From: Citromicrobium sp. JLT1363
Lineage (GTDB): Bacteria; Pseudomonadota; Alphaproteobacteria; Sphingomonadales; Sphingomonadaceae
Reading direction: 5' to 3'
DNA: 64,000 nucleotides
Assembly (NCBI RefSeq): GCF_000186705.1
Contig: NZ_AEUE01000010.1
Location: 122,665 to 186,664 of the forward strand
Shown here piece by piece: positions 56,512-64,000 of this stretch. The translations under genes and the position numbers were made by a program. The notes beneath the pieces were generated by a model. That model saw nothing but the letters and a program-made list of their open reading frames with translations. It was not told where the DNA came from and made no database searches. Positions within the stretch are counted from its first letter, which is position 1, and every line of letters starts with the position of its first letter.

Positions 56512-56610
56512 TTCAGGGACAGGCGTCTACCCGCTGCATTATTGCTGGCCGTGTGTCGGCTGAATGGGGGGCATCCCCACGGAAGCCTCCCCCGAACAAG
56601 GGGCCCAACT

Positions 56611-57276
56611 ATGCCAAAACCACGTTTTCTTGCCGCTCTGGGCGCGCTCGGACTGTTGGGCGTCGGCCTGACCGCCTGCGCGACGGGTTTCCAGGCCGAT
56701 GTCTCGCGCTTCGAATCGCAGCTTCCGGCACCACAGGGCCAGACCTTCGCGGTTGTGGCCGACGATCCGGCGCTCAGCGGCGGGATCGAATTCGGCCAGT
56801 ATGCCGACCTCGTGCGAGAAGAGATGGCGGAGCTCGGTTACGTGCCCGGTTCTCCGGAGACCGCCGACCTGCTGGTCCGCTTCGATTATGGTGTCGATGA
56901 TGGCCGCCAGCGGGTCGTCAGCTCGGGCGTGCGCGATCCCTTCTTCGATCCGTGGTACAGTTACCGCCCGCGCTACTACCGCACGCGTGACGGCCGCATT
57001 TTCGCAGTGCGCGACCGTGCCTGGGGCTATGGGTTCTACGATCCGTGGTTCCGGAGCAACGACGTGCGCAGCTACACGGTCTACACCAGCGATATCGAGA
57101 TCGAGATCGACGATCGCGTAACCGGCCAGCGCCTGTTCGAAGGCACTGCGGAGGCGATGTCGCGCAGCAAGCGGCTGCAGTACCTCGTCCCCAACCTCGT
57201 CGAAGCGATGTTCACCAACTTCCCCGGCAATTCGGGCGAGACGGTTCGCATTTCGATCAAGCCGGAAGACCAGTAG
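56611..57276 (+). CDS. DUF4136 lipoprotein
   Basis: This 221-aa lipoprotein has signal RFLAALGALGLLGVGLTAC, DUF4136 core (QTFAVVADDPALSGGIEFGQ; MAELGYVPGSPETADLLVRFDYG), an aromatic Tyr/Phe/Arg stretch (DPWYSYRPRYYRTRDG), and VYTSDIEIEIDDRVTGQRLFEGTAEA. Members are envelope proteins of unknown function. ATG 56611 starts the signal. The frame is open upstream within trpS, and that part is rejected. Confidence 0.85.
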   Translation: MPKPRFLAALGALGLLGVGLTACATGFQADVSRFESQLPAPQGQTFAVVADDPALSGGIEFGQYADLVREEMAELGYVPGSPETADLLVRFDYGVDDGRQRVVSSGVRDPFFDPWYSYRPRYYRTRDGRIFAVRDRAWGYGFYDPWFRSNDVRSYTVYTSDIEIEIDDRVTGQRLFEGTAEAMSRSKRLQYLVPNLVEAMFTNFPGNSGETVRISIKPEDQ

Positions 57277-57302
57277 GACCGGCTGCAAAGCAGCAAACGG
57301 GG

Positions 57303-57330
57303 AAGGCGGGCCGCTTGGGTCCGCCTTTTT
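57303..57330. terminator. Terminator between DUF4136 gene and dut
   Basis: 10-bp stem AAGGCGGGCC / GGTCCGCCTT (one G-U), loop 5 nt, then TTT. It lies between convergent genes and can serve both. Confidence 0.85.
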
Positions 57331-57334
57331 CGTA

Positions 57335-57799
57335 TCAGAGCTGCGCGTGACCGCCGGTGGACCCGAAGCCCCCTGCGCCGCGCGCCGTCTCGTCAAGATC
57401 GTCGACCTCGGTGAAGGCCGCGCGGGTGACGGGGGCCAGCACCAGCTGCGCCACCCGGTCGCCCCGGCTGATCGAGAAGCTCTCTGGCCCGTGGTTGATC
57501 AGCAGAACCTTCAACTCGCCGCGATAATCCGAATCAATCGTGCCCGGCGCATTGGGCACGGAAATGCCGTGCTTGAAGGCAAGGCCGGATCGCGGGCGCA
57601 CCTGAATCTCGTAGCCTTCGGGAATGGCGAGCGCGAAGCCCGTGGCGACCGCGTGGCGGCCGCCGGAGGCAAGCTCCACATCTTCCGCCGCGCATACGTC
57701 CATCCCGGCCGCGCCATCGGTGGCGTAGGCGGGCAGCGGCAGGCCATCGCCGTGTGGAAGGCGCTTGATCGCCACGGGGACATCATTCGCCATGGGCAA
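57335..57799 (-). CDS. dut: dUTP diphosphatase
   Basis: This 154-aa trimeric dUTPase has all five motifs: [58 protein letters not shown] and the C-terminal [12 protein letters not shown]. It keeps dUTP low and supplies dUMP. Its start lies inside the coaBC 3' end (17-nt overlap), so the two are an operon. Confidence 0.95.
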   Translation of the reverse strand: MPMANDVPVAIKRLPHGDGLPLPAYATDGAAGMDVCAAEDVELASGGRHAVATGFALAIPEGYEIQVRPRSGLAFKHGISVPNAPGTIDSDYRGELKVLLINHGPESFSISRGDRVAQLVLAPVTRAAFTEVDDLDETARGAGGFGSTGGHAQL

Positions 57800-59186
57800 C
57801 CTCCAGCTCTGCGGCGATCCGTTCGACCAGTTTCATGGCAACCTCTTCCTTGGGCATCTGCGGCCAGTCTTCCACGCCGCCTGCGGTGACGAGATGGATG
57901 GTGTTGTCCGCTCCGCCCATCACGCTTTGCCCCACCCCGCCCGACACATCATTGGCAATGATCCAGTCCGCGCGCTTGCGCTCCCGCTTGGTGCGGGCGT
58001 TCTCGACCACATCGTTGGTCTCCGCAGCAAAGCCGATCAGCAGCGCGGGCCTGTCTGCCGACGCGCCCAGCGTAGCGAGGATATCCGGGTTCTCTTCCAG
58101 CTGAAGTGCGGGAGGGCCGGAATCGCCTTTCTTCATTTTGCGATCGACCGCATCGCGCGCGCGCCAGTCGGCCACGGCGGCGGCCATGATCGCTATGTCG
58201 GCGGGCAGATGCGCGCGCACCGCCCCGGCCATGTCGCGGGCGGTCTGCACGTCGATCCGGGTGACGTCCGGCGGCGTGTCGAGGTTCACCGGGCCCGCCA
58301 CCAGCGTCACCCGCGCGCCTGCGGCGGCGGCGGCGGCGGCGATGGCGAAGCCCTGTTTTCCGCTCGAGCGGTTGGCAATGTAGCGCACCGGGTCGATCGG
58401 CTCGTGCGTGGGCCCGGCGGTGACAAGCACGTGCCGCCCTGCAAGCGGGGCGCCTTCGAAGCGGTATGCGTAGCCTTGCGGTTCAGGCTCGGGCGGCGCG
58501 GCAGCTGCGCCCTTGCTCGCCAGCAGCGTGTCCGCGTTGCGCGCCGCCTTCCGGCCCCCGCGCGGGATGAGCGAGGCGATCAGCCCGCCGAGCCCGCCCT
58601 GCGATGCCGGTGCGGCCTGCGTCGCAAAGCCGTCGCCACCCGACGCCCAATTTGCAATCGCGGCCCAGATCGCCTCCGGCTCGGGCAGGCGGCCGGGGCC
58701 ATATTCGCCGCAGGCCATCGCGCCCTCGTCCGGATCGAGGACCACGACACCTGCCTCTCGCAGGCGCGCGACATTGCCCTGCACCGCCGCGTGGCCCCAC
58801 ATCCGCACGTTCATCGCGGGCACCGCCATCACGGGCTTGTCGGTCGCCAGCAGCAGCGTGGTGGCCAGATCGTCCGCAATACCCGCCGCCATCTTGGCGA
58901 GCATGTTGGCGGTCGCCGGGCACACCACCACCAGATCCGCCTCGCGGCTCAACTGGATGTGCCCCATTTCGACTTCGTTCTTCAGGTCCCACAGCGTGGT
59001 GTGAACCGGGTTTTCGGACAGCGCCGCCAGCGTCATCGGGGTGACGAACTGCGCGCCGCCATCGGTCAGCACGCAGGTCACCTCGCCGCCGTTCCTGCGG
59101 ATCAGGCGGATCAGCTCGCACGACTTGTAGGCCGCTATGCCGCCGCCGATAACCAGCAGGATGCGCAAGGCCTTGCCGTCATCCAT
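57783..59186 (-). CDS. coaBC: CoaBC, phosphopantothenoylcysteine synthetase/decarboxylase
   Basis: This 467-aa fusion has an N-terminal CoaC flavoprotein half ([20 protein letters not shown]; active-site PAMNVRMW and substrate clamp [11 protein letters not shown]) and a C-terminal CoaB synthetase half ([20 protein letters not shown], then GKQGFAIA). It performs two consecutive steps of coenzyme A synthesis. A 50-residue Ala/Gly-rich linker joins the halves, longer than in E. coli Dfp. It overlaps dut. Confidence 0.95.
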   Translation of the reverse strand: MDDGKALRILLVIGGGIAAYKSCELIRLIRRNGGEVTCVLTDGGAQFVTPMTLAALSENPVHTTLWDLKNEVEMGHIQLSREADLVVVCPATANMLAKMAAGIADDLATTLLLATDKPVMAVPAMNVRMWGHAAVQGNVARLREAGVVVLDPDEGAMACGEYGPGRLPEPEAIWAAIANWASGGDGFATQAAPASQGGLGGLIASLIPRGGRKAARNADTLLASKGAAAAPPEPEPQGYAYRFEGAPLAGRHVLVTAGPTHEPIDPVRYIANRSSGKQGFAIAAAAAAAGARVTLVAGPVNLDTPPDVTRIDVQTARDMAGAVRAHLPADIAIMAAAVADWRARDAVDRKMKKGDSGPPALQLEENPDILATLGASADRPALLIGFAAETNDVVENARTKRERKRADWIIANDVSGGVGQSVMGGADNTIHLVTAGGVEDWPQMPKEEVAMKLVERIAAELEVAHGE

Positions 59187-59328
59187 GTTCCGTGTCTTCC
59201 CGTGCTGTCTTCGCTGCGTTTCGGCGACGGTAACGGGGCGAGCCCCAGCGCGCTAGCCCGCGCACCACTGCATGGGCTAGGAACACCCCGCGGCAGCCGA
59301 CAGGCGCCGAAGGGGGAGATATAGGACC

Positions 59329-59715
59329 ATGACCACAATCCTGCGTATCGTGCTGCTGCTGGGCGGCATCTTCTATGGCGTGATGGGCGCACGCTTCCTG
59401 TTCGATCCTGCCGGCGCGGCGGAAGGCTTTGCCCTCTCCGCCACCGGCCCGCACGGCTGGGCGACCATTCGCGGAGACATGGCCGCCTTCTTCCTCGTCG
59501 GTGCACTCGGGCTGATCTGGGGCGCCGCGCGGCGTGCGAGTACGCCGCTGGTCTTCACCGCCGCGCTGTTCGGCATCGCGCTCACCGGGAGGGCGATCAA
59601 TCTGGCACAGGCGGGCAGCTACGAGGGGTGGTGGACGCCGATGGTGGTGGAGGCGGCCACAATGGTGATCGCCCTGATTGCAGCGAGCGTGCTGTCACGC
59701 ACGGCGCGACACTAG
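59329..59715 (+). CDS. DUF4345-like membrane protein
   Basis: This 128-aa protein has four membrane helices (LRIVLLLGGIFYGVMGARFL; IRGDMAAFFLVGALGLIWGA; PLVFTAALFGIALTGRAINL; MVVEAATMVIALIAASVL). The arrangement and the RGDMAAFFL-region resemble DUF4345. Function unknown. It is convergent with ubiB, 10 nt from its stop. Confidence 0.7.
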   Translation: MTTILRIVLLLGGIFYGVMGARFLFDPAGAAEGFALSATGPHGWATIRGDMAAFFLVGALGLIWGAARRASTPLVFTAALFGIALTGRAINLAQAGSYEGWWTPMVVEAATMVIALIAASVLSRTARH

Positions 59716-59725
59716 CCAGCCAAGG

Positions 59726-61285
59726 CTAGCCCAGCACGCCGAAGGCGAACAGGCCGGCCATCAGACCCGCGCCTGCCAGCAGGAGCGCAGCCTGGCCCAG
59801 CCAGCCGGGGCCGGGTTTGCGCTCCTTGCGCTCCCACATCAGCTCGATCTCGGGCAGCGGCGGCGGATCGGGCGCGCCGCCACGGGGCGGAAACTTCTCT
59901 TCCAGCCGCCGGATCAGCGCGGGAATGCGCTGGATGGTGTCCGCATCCTCGCGCAGGCGGTCCGCAATCGCGGCTTCCGGCCCCAGCTCGTCGCGGATCC
60001 AGTTGCGCACGAAGGGGGCGGACACATCCCACATGTTGATCTTGGGATTGAGCTGGGTGGCGATCCCTTCGACCATCACCATCGTCTTCTGCAGAAGCAG
60101 CAGGTGCGGCTGGGTCTGCATGTCGAAATCGCGGGTAATCGCGAACAGCCCGTCGAGCATCTGGCCGACCGACAGCTCGCTCACCGGCTTGCCGCGCATG
60201 GGTTCGCCCACCGCGCGCAGCGCCGTGGCGAATTCGCCGACCGAATGGTAGCTGGGCACGTATTGCGCCTCGAAATGGATCTCGGCCACGCGGCGGTAAT
60301 TGCCCGTGGTCAGGCCGTAGAGGATTTCCGCCAGCCATTGCCGCGCGCGCCGGTCGATCCGGCCCATGATCCCGAAATCGATCGCGGCGATGGTCCCGTC
60401 CGGCTCCACGAACAGGTTCCCCTGGTGCATGTCGGCATGGAAATAGCCGTAGCTGATCGCCTGCGTCAGGAAGGCGAGCACCAGCCGTTCGGCCAGCTGG
60501 TCCAGATCGTGCCCGGCCTCCAGCAGCGCCTTGCGGTCGCTCATCTTGATGCCGTCGATCCACTCGATGGTCAGGACGCGGCCATTGGTGCGGTCCCAGT
60601 CGACCGCCGGGATGCGATAGCCCGCAAAGCCCTTCATCGCCTCGGCCAGCTCGCTGGCAGAGGCGGCCTCGCGCCGCAGGTCGAGCTCCGAATTGGTCCA
60701 GCGCTTGAAGTTGGCGATGGTGAGCGAGGGGCGCAGCCTTGCGGCCTCTCCGCCCATCGCCTCCACATGCGCGGCCGCCCATTCGTAGGTGGCGATGTCG
60801 CGCGCGAACTGTTCGCGGATGCCGGGGCGCAGCATCTTGACCGCGACCGTGCGCCCGTCGCTGGTCACCGCCTTGTGCACCTGCGCGATGGAGGCCGCGC
60901 CGACCGGATCGGGGTCGATCGACTGGTACAATGCATTCAGCGGCTGGACGAAGGTCGACGCAACCGCGGGGCGCAGCCGTTCGAACGGTACGGGCGGCAG
61001 ATTGTCCTGCAGGCTGAGAAGGTTTTGCGCCGCCTCGTCCCCCACCAGATCGGGCCGTGTGGCGAGCGACTGGCCCAGCTTGATCGCCGCCGGGCCGATG
61101 GCGCGGAAGGCCCCCGCATAATCCGGCGTGGCAGGCTGGCGCGTGCCGAGCCGGGCAATGCGGATCAGCTTCTTGACCGGGACCGGCGCGTTGGGATCGT
61201 TCTCGATCCCGCGCAGGGCGCCATGGCGGGCAGCGATCCGCCCCCATTTGAGGAGGCGCCAGATGTGGGTACTGGGTCGGCTCAC
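59726..61285 (-). CDS. ubiB: UbiB family protein (ubiquinone biosynthesis, atypical kinase/ATPase)
   Basis: This 519-aa protein has the UbiB/ABC1 N-terminal motif AIKLGQSLATRPDLVGDEAA. It also has PVASTFVQPLNALYQSIDPD-type ATP-loop region GAASIAQVHKA, catalytic HADMHQGNLFV with AIDFGIMGRID, and two C-terminal membrane helices. It is needed for aerobic ubiquinone synthesis. It starts 4 nt after ubiE, forming the usual ubiE-ubiB operon. Confidence 0.94.
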   Translation of the reverse strand: MSRPSTHIWRLLKWGRIAARHGALRGIENDPNAPVPVKKLIRIARLGTRQPATPDYAGAFRAIGPAAIKLGQSLATRPDLVGDEAAQNLLSLQDNLPPVPFERLRPAVASTFVQPLNALYQSIDPDPVGAASIAQVHKAVTSDGRTVAVKMLRPGIREQFARDIATYEWAAAHVEAMGGEAARLRPSLTIANFKRWTNSELDLRREAASASELAEAMKGFAGYRIPAVDWDRTNGRVLTIEWIDGIKMSDRKALLEAGHDLDQLAERLVLAFLTQAISYGYFHADMHQGNLFVEPDGTIAAIDFGIMGRIDRRARQWLAEILYGLTTGNYRRVAEIHFEAQYVPSYHSVGEFATALRAVGEPMRGKPVSELSVGQMLDGLFAITRDFDMQTQPHLLLLQKTMVMVEGIATQLNPKINMWDVSAPFVRNWIRDELGPEAAIADRLREDADTIQRIPALIRRLEEKFPPRGGAPDPPPLPEIELMWERKERKPGPGWLGQAALLLAGAGLMAGLFAFGVLG

Positions 61286-61289
61286 CGGC

Positions 61290-62021
61290 TCAGATTTTCC
61301 AGCCCGAATGGATCGCGACGAGCCCGCCCATGATCGGCTCCACCTTCGTCTGGCTGAAACCGGCCGCGCGGATCATGCCTTCGAACTCGCTCATCGGCGG
61401 GAAGCGGCGGATCGATTCGACGAGGTAGCGGTAGGAATCCTCGTCCTGCGCGATCGCCTTGCCCAGCTGCGGCACCACACGCTCCGAATAGAGATCGTAG
61501 GCGTCCTTGAAGCCGGGCCATTCGACCGTGCTGAATTCGAGGCAGAAGAACCGCCCGCCGAACTTGAGCACGCGGTGCGCTTCGGCCAGCGCCCTGTCGA
61601 TGAAGGTCACGTTCCGGATGCCGAAGGCGATGGTGTAGGCATCGAACAGGCCGGACGAATAAGGCAGTTCCTCGGCGTTCTGGCAGCTCCAGCTCAGCCC
61701 TTCGATCCCCCGATCCATCGCGCGCTCGATCCCTGCGTCGAGCATGTCCTGGTTGATGTCCGCCACGGTCACTTCGGCGCCCGCGGCGGCCATGCGGAAG
61801 GCGATGTCCCCCGTACCGCCCGCCATGTCCAGAATTGCCTCGCCCGGCTTGGGCTTCACCCGCCGTACGAAGCGGTCCTTCCAGAGGCGATGCATCCCGC
61901 CGGACATGGCATCGTTCATCACATCGTACTTGGCGGCGACGTTGGAAAACACGCCGCCAACGCGCGCGGTCTTCTCATCGGGGCTGACGTCTTCGTAGCC
62001 GAAGGAAACGGTATCGCTCAT
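61290..62021 (-). CDS. ubiE: UbiE, demethylmenaquinone/2-polyprenyl C-methyltransferase
   Basis: This 243-aa SAM methyltransferase has FSNVAAKYDVMNDAMSGGMHR, SAM motif ILDMAGGTGDIAFR, AFGIRNVTFIDRALAEAHRV and the C-terminal GGLVAIHSGWKI. It C-methylates the ubiquinone ring. ATG 62021 begins MSDTVSFGYEDV; the long upstream frame is rejected because it antisenses mutM and rpsT. Confidence 0.95.
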   Translation of the reverse strand: MSDTVSFGYEDVSPDEKTARVGGVFSNVAAKYDVMNDAMSGGMHRLWKDRFVRRVKPKPGEAILDMAGGTGDIAFRMAAAGAEVTVADINQDMLDAGIERAMDRGIEGLSWSCQNAEELPYSSGLFDAYTIAFGIRNVTFIDRALAEAHRVLKFGGRFFCLEFSTVEWPGFKDAYDLYSERVVPQLGKAIAQDEDSYRYLVESIRRFPPMSEFEGMIRAAGFSQTKVEPIMGGLVAIHSGWKI

Positions 62022-62094
62022 GGCGTTGCGCCTTAGGGTGAAAGTGGGGTGGCGTCTATCGGCGGGATCATGGCATCCCTTCGCTAAAGCCCCG

Positions 62095-62156
62095 GCCCTC
62101 TCCCCCTCCCGACCACCCATGCTGATCCTATCGGGCGGTCGGAAGGGGGAGAGGGC
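62095..62156. repeat. 20-bp inverted repeat between ubiE and mutM
   Basis: Arms 62095-62114 and 62137-62156 pair at 19 of 20 positions (pyrimidine-rich GCCCTCTCCCCCT then CCCGACC), with a 22-nt loop. It sits in the divergent gap, 64 nt before mutM. It looks like an extragenic palindrome element or a strong RNA hairpin. Confidence 0.8.
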
Positions 62157-62219
62157 TGGTGCCGCCTCCGGCGAGGCTCCATATCCATCGGTGACACCTG
62201 CCCAATCGCCGGAAGACAA

Positions 62220-63035
62220 ATGCCCGAACTTCCCGAGGTCGAGACCACCGTGCGCGGGCTCGCCCTGCATCTCGAAAACCGCATCATCACCTCGGCCACC
62301 ACCGCGCGGCCGGACATGCGCCGTCCCTTCCCCGCCGGACTGGGCCAGGCGCTGGTCGGCGCGCGGGTGACGGGGCTCGGCCGGCGGGCAAAGTTCGGCC
62401 TGATCCACACCGACCGCGACCAGACGCTGATCTTCCATCTGGGCATGAGCGGGCGCTGGCGGATCGATCCCGAACAGCCGGACCGGCACGACCACCTGAC
62501 GATCGAAACCGATACGAATCGATTCGCCTTGAACGATCCGAGGCGGTTCGGCTGGGTCGACCTGGTCGATACGGACGCGGTCGAGAGCTGGCCCAGCTTT
62601 GCGGCGATGGGGCCCGAACCGCTCGGCCCGGAACTGACGCCGGAGTACCTCAGGCGCACGCTTGCTGGCCGCAAGCAGGCGATCAAGCTGCTGCTGCTCG
62701 ACCAGCGGATCGTCGCAGGCCTGGGCAATATCTACGTCTGCGAGGCGCTGTGGCGCGCGCGGATCAGCCCGAAGCGCGCTGGCGGACGCATCTCGCTGGA
62801 AGCCTTGCGCCGCCTCGTCCCGGCCATCCGCGAGGTGCTGACCGAATCGATTCGCGACGGCGGCTCCACCTTGCGCGACTATGCGCGGCCCGATGGCGAG
62901 CTCGGCTATTTCGCCACCCGCTTCCACGTCTATGGCCGCACGGGCGAGGCGTGCCATCGCGATGACGGCGGGGAGATCCTGCGATTCGCGCAAGGCGGCC
63001 GCAGCACATGGTACTGCCCCGCGTGCCAGCGCTGA
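62220..63035 (+). CDS. mutM: Formamidopyrimidine-DNA glycosylase
   Basis: This 271-aa base-excision enzyme removes 8-oxoG and FaPy lesions. Catalytic Pro/Glu lie in MPELPEVETTVRGL. KQAIKLLLLDQRIVAGLGNIY follows, split across the H2TH domain. The C-terminal zinc finger reads EACHRDDGGEILRF...WYCPACQR, so only three of the usual four zinc Cys are obvious. It is divergent from ubiE. Confidence 0.93.
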   Translation: MPELPEVETTVRGLALHLENRIITSATTARPDMRRPFPAGLGQALVGARVTGLGRRAKFGLIHTDRDQTLIFHLGMSGRWRIDPEQPDRHDHLTIETDTNRFALNDPRRFGWVDLVDTDAVESWPSFAAMGPEPLGPELTPEYLRRTLAGRKQAIKLLLLDQRIVAGLGNIYVCEALWRARISPKRAGGRISLEALRRLVPAIREVLTESIRDGGSTLRDYARPDGELGYFATRFHVYGRTGEACHRDDGGEILRFAQGGRSTWYCPACQR

Positions 63036-63074
63036 CGGGCGGATTTCGCGCGGCGTCGGTTTTCCCCAAATTCC

Positions 63075-63103
63075 TTGACGCACACCCGCATCGGCCCTAT
63101 GTG
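63075..63103 (+). promoter_or_regulatory. Promoter of rpsT
   Basis: TTGACG (63075-63080), 17-nt spacer, TATGTG (63098-63103), 87 nt before rpsT. Good sigma-70 match. Confidence 0.55.
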
Positions 63104-63189
63104 CCGCGCCTTCTGGCGAGCGATCGCCGCTCCCGACTTTGAAACGAGACATGTGGCCGCGCCGACCGCGGCCCGAAACAAGGACGATC

Positions 63190-63450
63190 ATGGCCAATAC
63201 GCCGCAAGCTCGCAAACGCATCCGTCGCAACGCGCGCCGTGCCGAAATCAACGGTTCGCGCATGAGCCGCATCCGCACCTTCGTGAAGAAGGTCGAAGCA
63301 GCTATCGAAGGCGGCGACAAGGAAACCGCGCAGAACGCGCTGCGCGCAGCCCAGCCCGAGCTCGCTCGCGGCGTGGCACGCGGGGTTCTCCACAAGAATA
63401 CGGCGTCGCGGAAGATGTCGCGCCTGTCCAAGCGCGTCGCGGCGCTCTAA
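63190..63450 (+). CDS. rpsT: 30S ribosomal protein S20
   Basis: This 86-aa basic protein, [20 protein letters not shown], with the C-terminal [19 protein letters not shown], is characteristic of S20. It binds 16S rRNA early in 30S assembly. It follows mutM and precedes dnaA. A 7-bp bulged hairpin with trailing Ts lies about 15 nt after the stop. Confidence 0.96.
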   Translation: MANTPQARKRIRRNARRAEINGSRMSRIRTFVKKVEAAIEGGDKETAQNALRAAQPELARGVARGVLHKNTASRKMSRLSKRVAAL

Positions 63451-63891
63451 ACCCTCTTTCACGCAAACGGTTAGACCGGTTTTGGGGTCGTCGCACGATG
63501 CGGCGGCCCTTCGCGCATCTGTCGTAAAGGTGACGCACAGCGATTGCGATTCGAGCAAGGAAACCCGCCGATTCGAAGGTTGGGGAAAACGGTAAATTCA
63601 GCGTTTACAACAGCTTGAACGACCGCCTGCGGCTCGCGCACTGTCAAACGCTTTATTTCGTTTCGAAGACTATTTTCCCGCTTGCCGACTCCCCCCCGGA
63701 CCTGTTTATTAACTCTCGTCGCCGGGGACGAAGCATCCCCGGCAGGATAATCGAAGATGGCTTAGGGGGCCTTTCCAAACCGGACGCGGATCACGCGTTT
63801 TCGGCTACGGGCCCGCTGTCTTCATCAAACGTCGTAGGGGATAATCCGGAGGTGACACGCACTTCCGGAAGCGGAGGTGTATTAGCAAGTC
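63451..63891. other. rpsT-dnaA intergenic region
   Basis: 441 nt. It holds the weak rpsT terminator-like hairpin (63465-63483) and a perfect 8-bp stem GCCGGGGA / TCCCCGGC with a 7-nt loop at 63721-63743. Local sequence is AT-richer (about 63590-63720). No clear DnaA boxes were recognised by eye. It probably contains the dnaA promoter and a long 5' leader. Confidence 0.5.
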
Positions 63892-64000
63892 ATGGCACGA
63901 ATTCCGGACACCAACGGGGCTGCGCGCAAGGCGGCTAAGGGCGAAAGCGAAGACGAGATGGAGCGCGTCGCGCTGGCTGCGGACTGGGACGATATCAGTG
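63892..64000 (+). CDS. dnaA: Chromosomal replication initiator DnaA, N-terminus only
   Basis: 36 codons are visible: MARIPDTNGAARKAAKGESE, then DEMERVALAADWDDIS, running off the window. The AADW-DIS segment resembles the start of DnaA domain I in Sphingomonadales. The position after rpsT is the usual dnaA neighbourhood. The ribosome site GGAGG is 15 nt upstream, rather far; an internal ATG (codon 23) is possible. Confidence 0.75.
   Translation, partial: MARIPDTNGAARKAAKGESEDEMERVALAADWDDIS

Noticed and set aside
61290..63431. Long minus-strand frame suggesting a 713-aa protein ending in UbiE
   Set aside because: The first 470 codons are antisense to mutM and rpsT; the UbiE homology starts at MSDTVSFGYEDV.

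Overview
The window is a high-GC alphaproteobacterial chromosome segment, most likely from the Erythrobacteraceae (Sphingomonadales). The evidence is a NepR/EcfG general-stress module, a divergent secB / timA-mltA-smr block, ubiE-ubiB and coaBC-dut next to mutM-rpsT-dnaA, and Erythrobacter-like protein sequences throughout. No rRNA, CRISPR array, insertion sequence or prophage was seen. One tRNA (Gln, anticodon CTG) is present. The window enters in the middle of a sensor kinase and leaves inside dnaA.

Layout. 1-1.9 kb: CHASE-domain sensor (partial, minus) divergent from nepR-ecfG, with a consensus EcfG promoter between them. 1.9-11.9 kb: AI-2E-type permease, Fe-SOD, SDF symporter, glmM-DUF1272-thiD, LOG-family hydrolase, a small phosphatase-like protein, tRNA-Gln, ppx/gppA-rlmE and a membrane-anchored cytochrome c. 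12-18.3 kb: a tightly overlapping six-gene MoxR operon (DUF4129, DUF4350, MoxR, DUF58, SpoIIM-like, RDD). 18.3-29.5 kb: desaturase, exported isoaspartyl peptidase, GNAT, ZntB, ispG, an AT-rich foreign ORF abutting a histone-deacetylase-like gene with a damaged start, two L,D-transpeptidases and an EamA transporter. 29.6-38.9 kb: acnA, a Ser-rich repetitive PEP-CTERM-like surface protein, ruvA and ruvB separated by three small genes, and aroC followed by a GNAT gene and a duplicated aroC 3' end. 38.9-49.8 kb: a GGDEF-EAL protein and then a peroxide-defence region (ahpC, ahpF, a monooxygenase-MarR-carboxymuconolactone decarboxylase operon, katG), a globin-coupled chemoreceptor and a helix-hairpin-helix lipoprotein. 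49.8-64 kb: timA-mltA-smr-msrQ, secB, murJ, a short Trp-rich leader ORF and trpS, a DUF4136 lipoprotein, dut-coaBC, ubiE-ubiB, mutM, rpsT and dnaA.

The most interesting points are: (1) a 27-codon leader ORF with three Trp codons, a promoter placed so that translation would be leaderless, and a hairpin, all directly before trpS, which looks like trpS attenuation; (2) a GNAT gene lodged between aroC and an approximately 130-bp diverged copy of the aroC 3' end; (3) an AT-rich single-gene insertion that coincides with loss of the native start codon of the next gene; (4) a MarR operator-like palindrome on top of a promoter; (5) extragenic repeats and inverted repeats, including a 34-bp element present twice; (6) the overlapping MoxR operon. 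All calls were made by eye from sequence; no database search or folding program was run.
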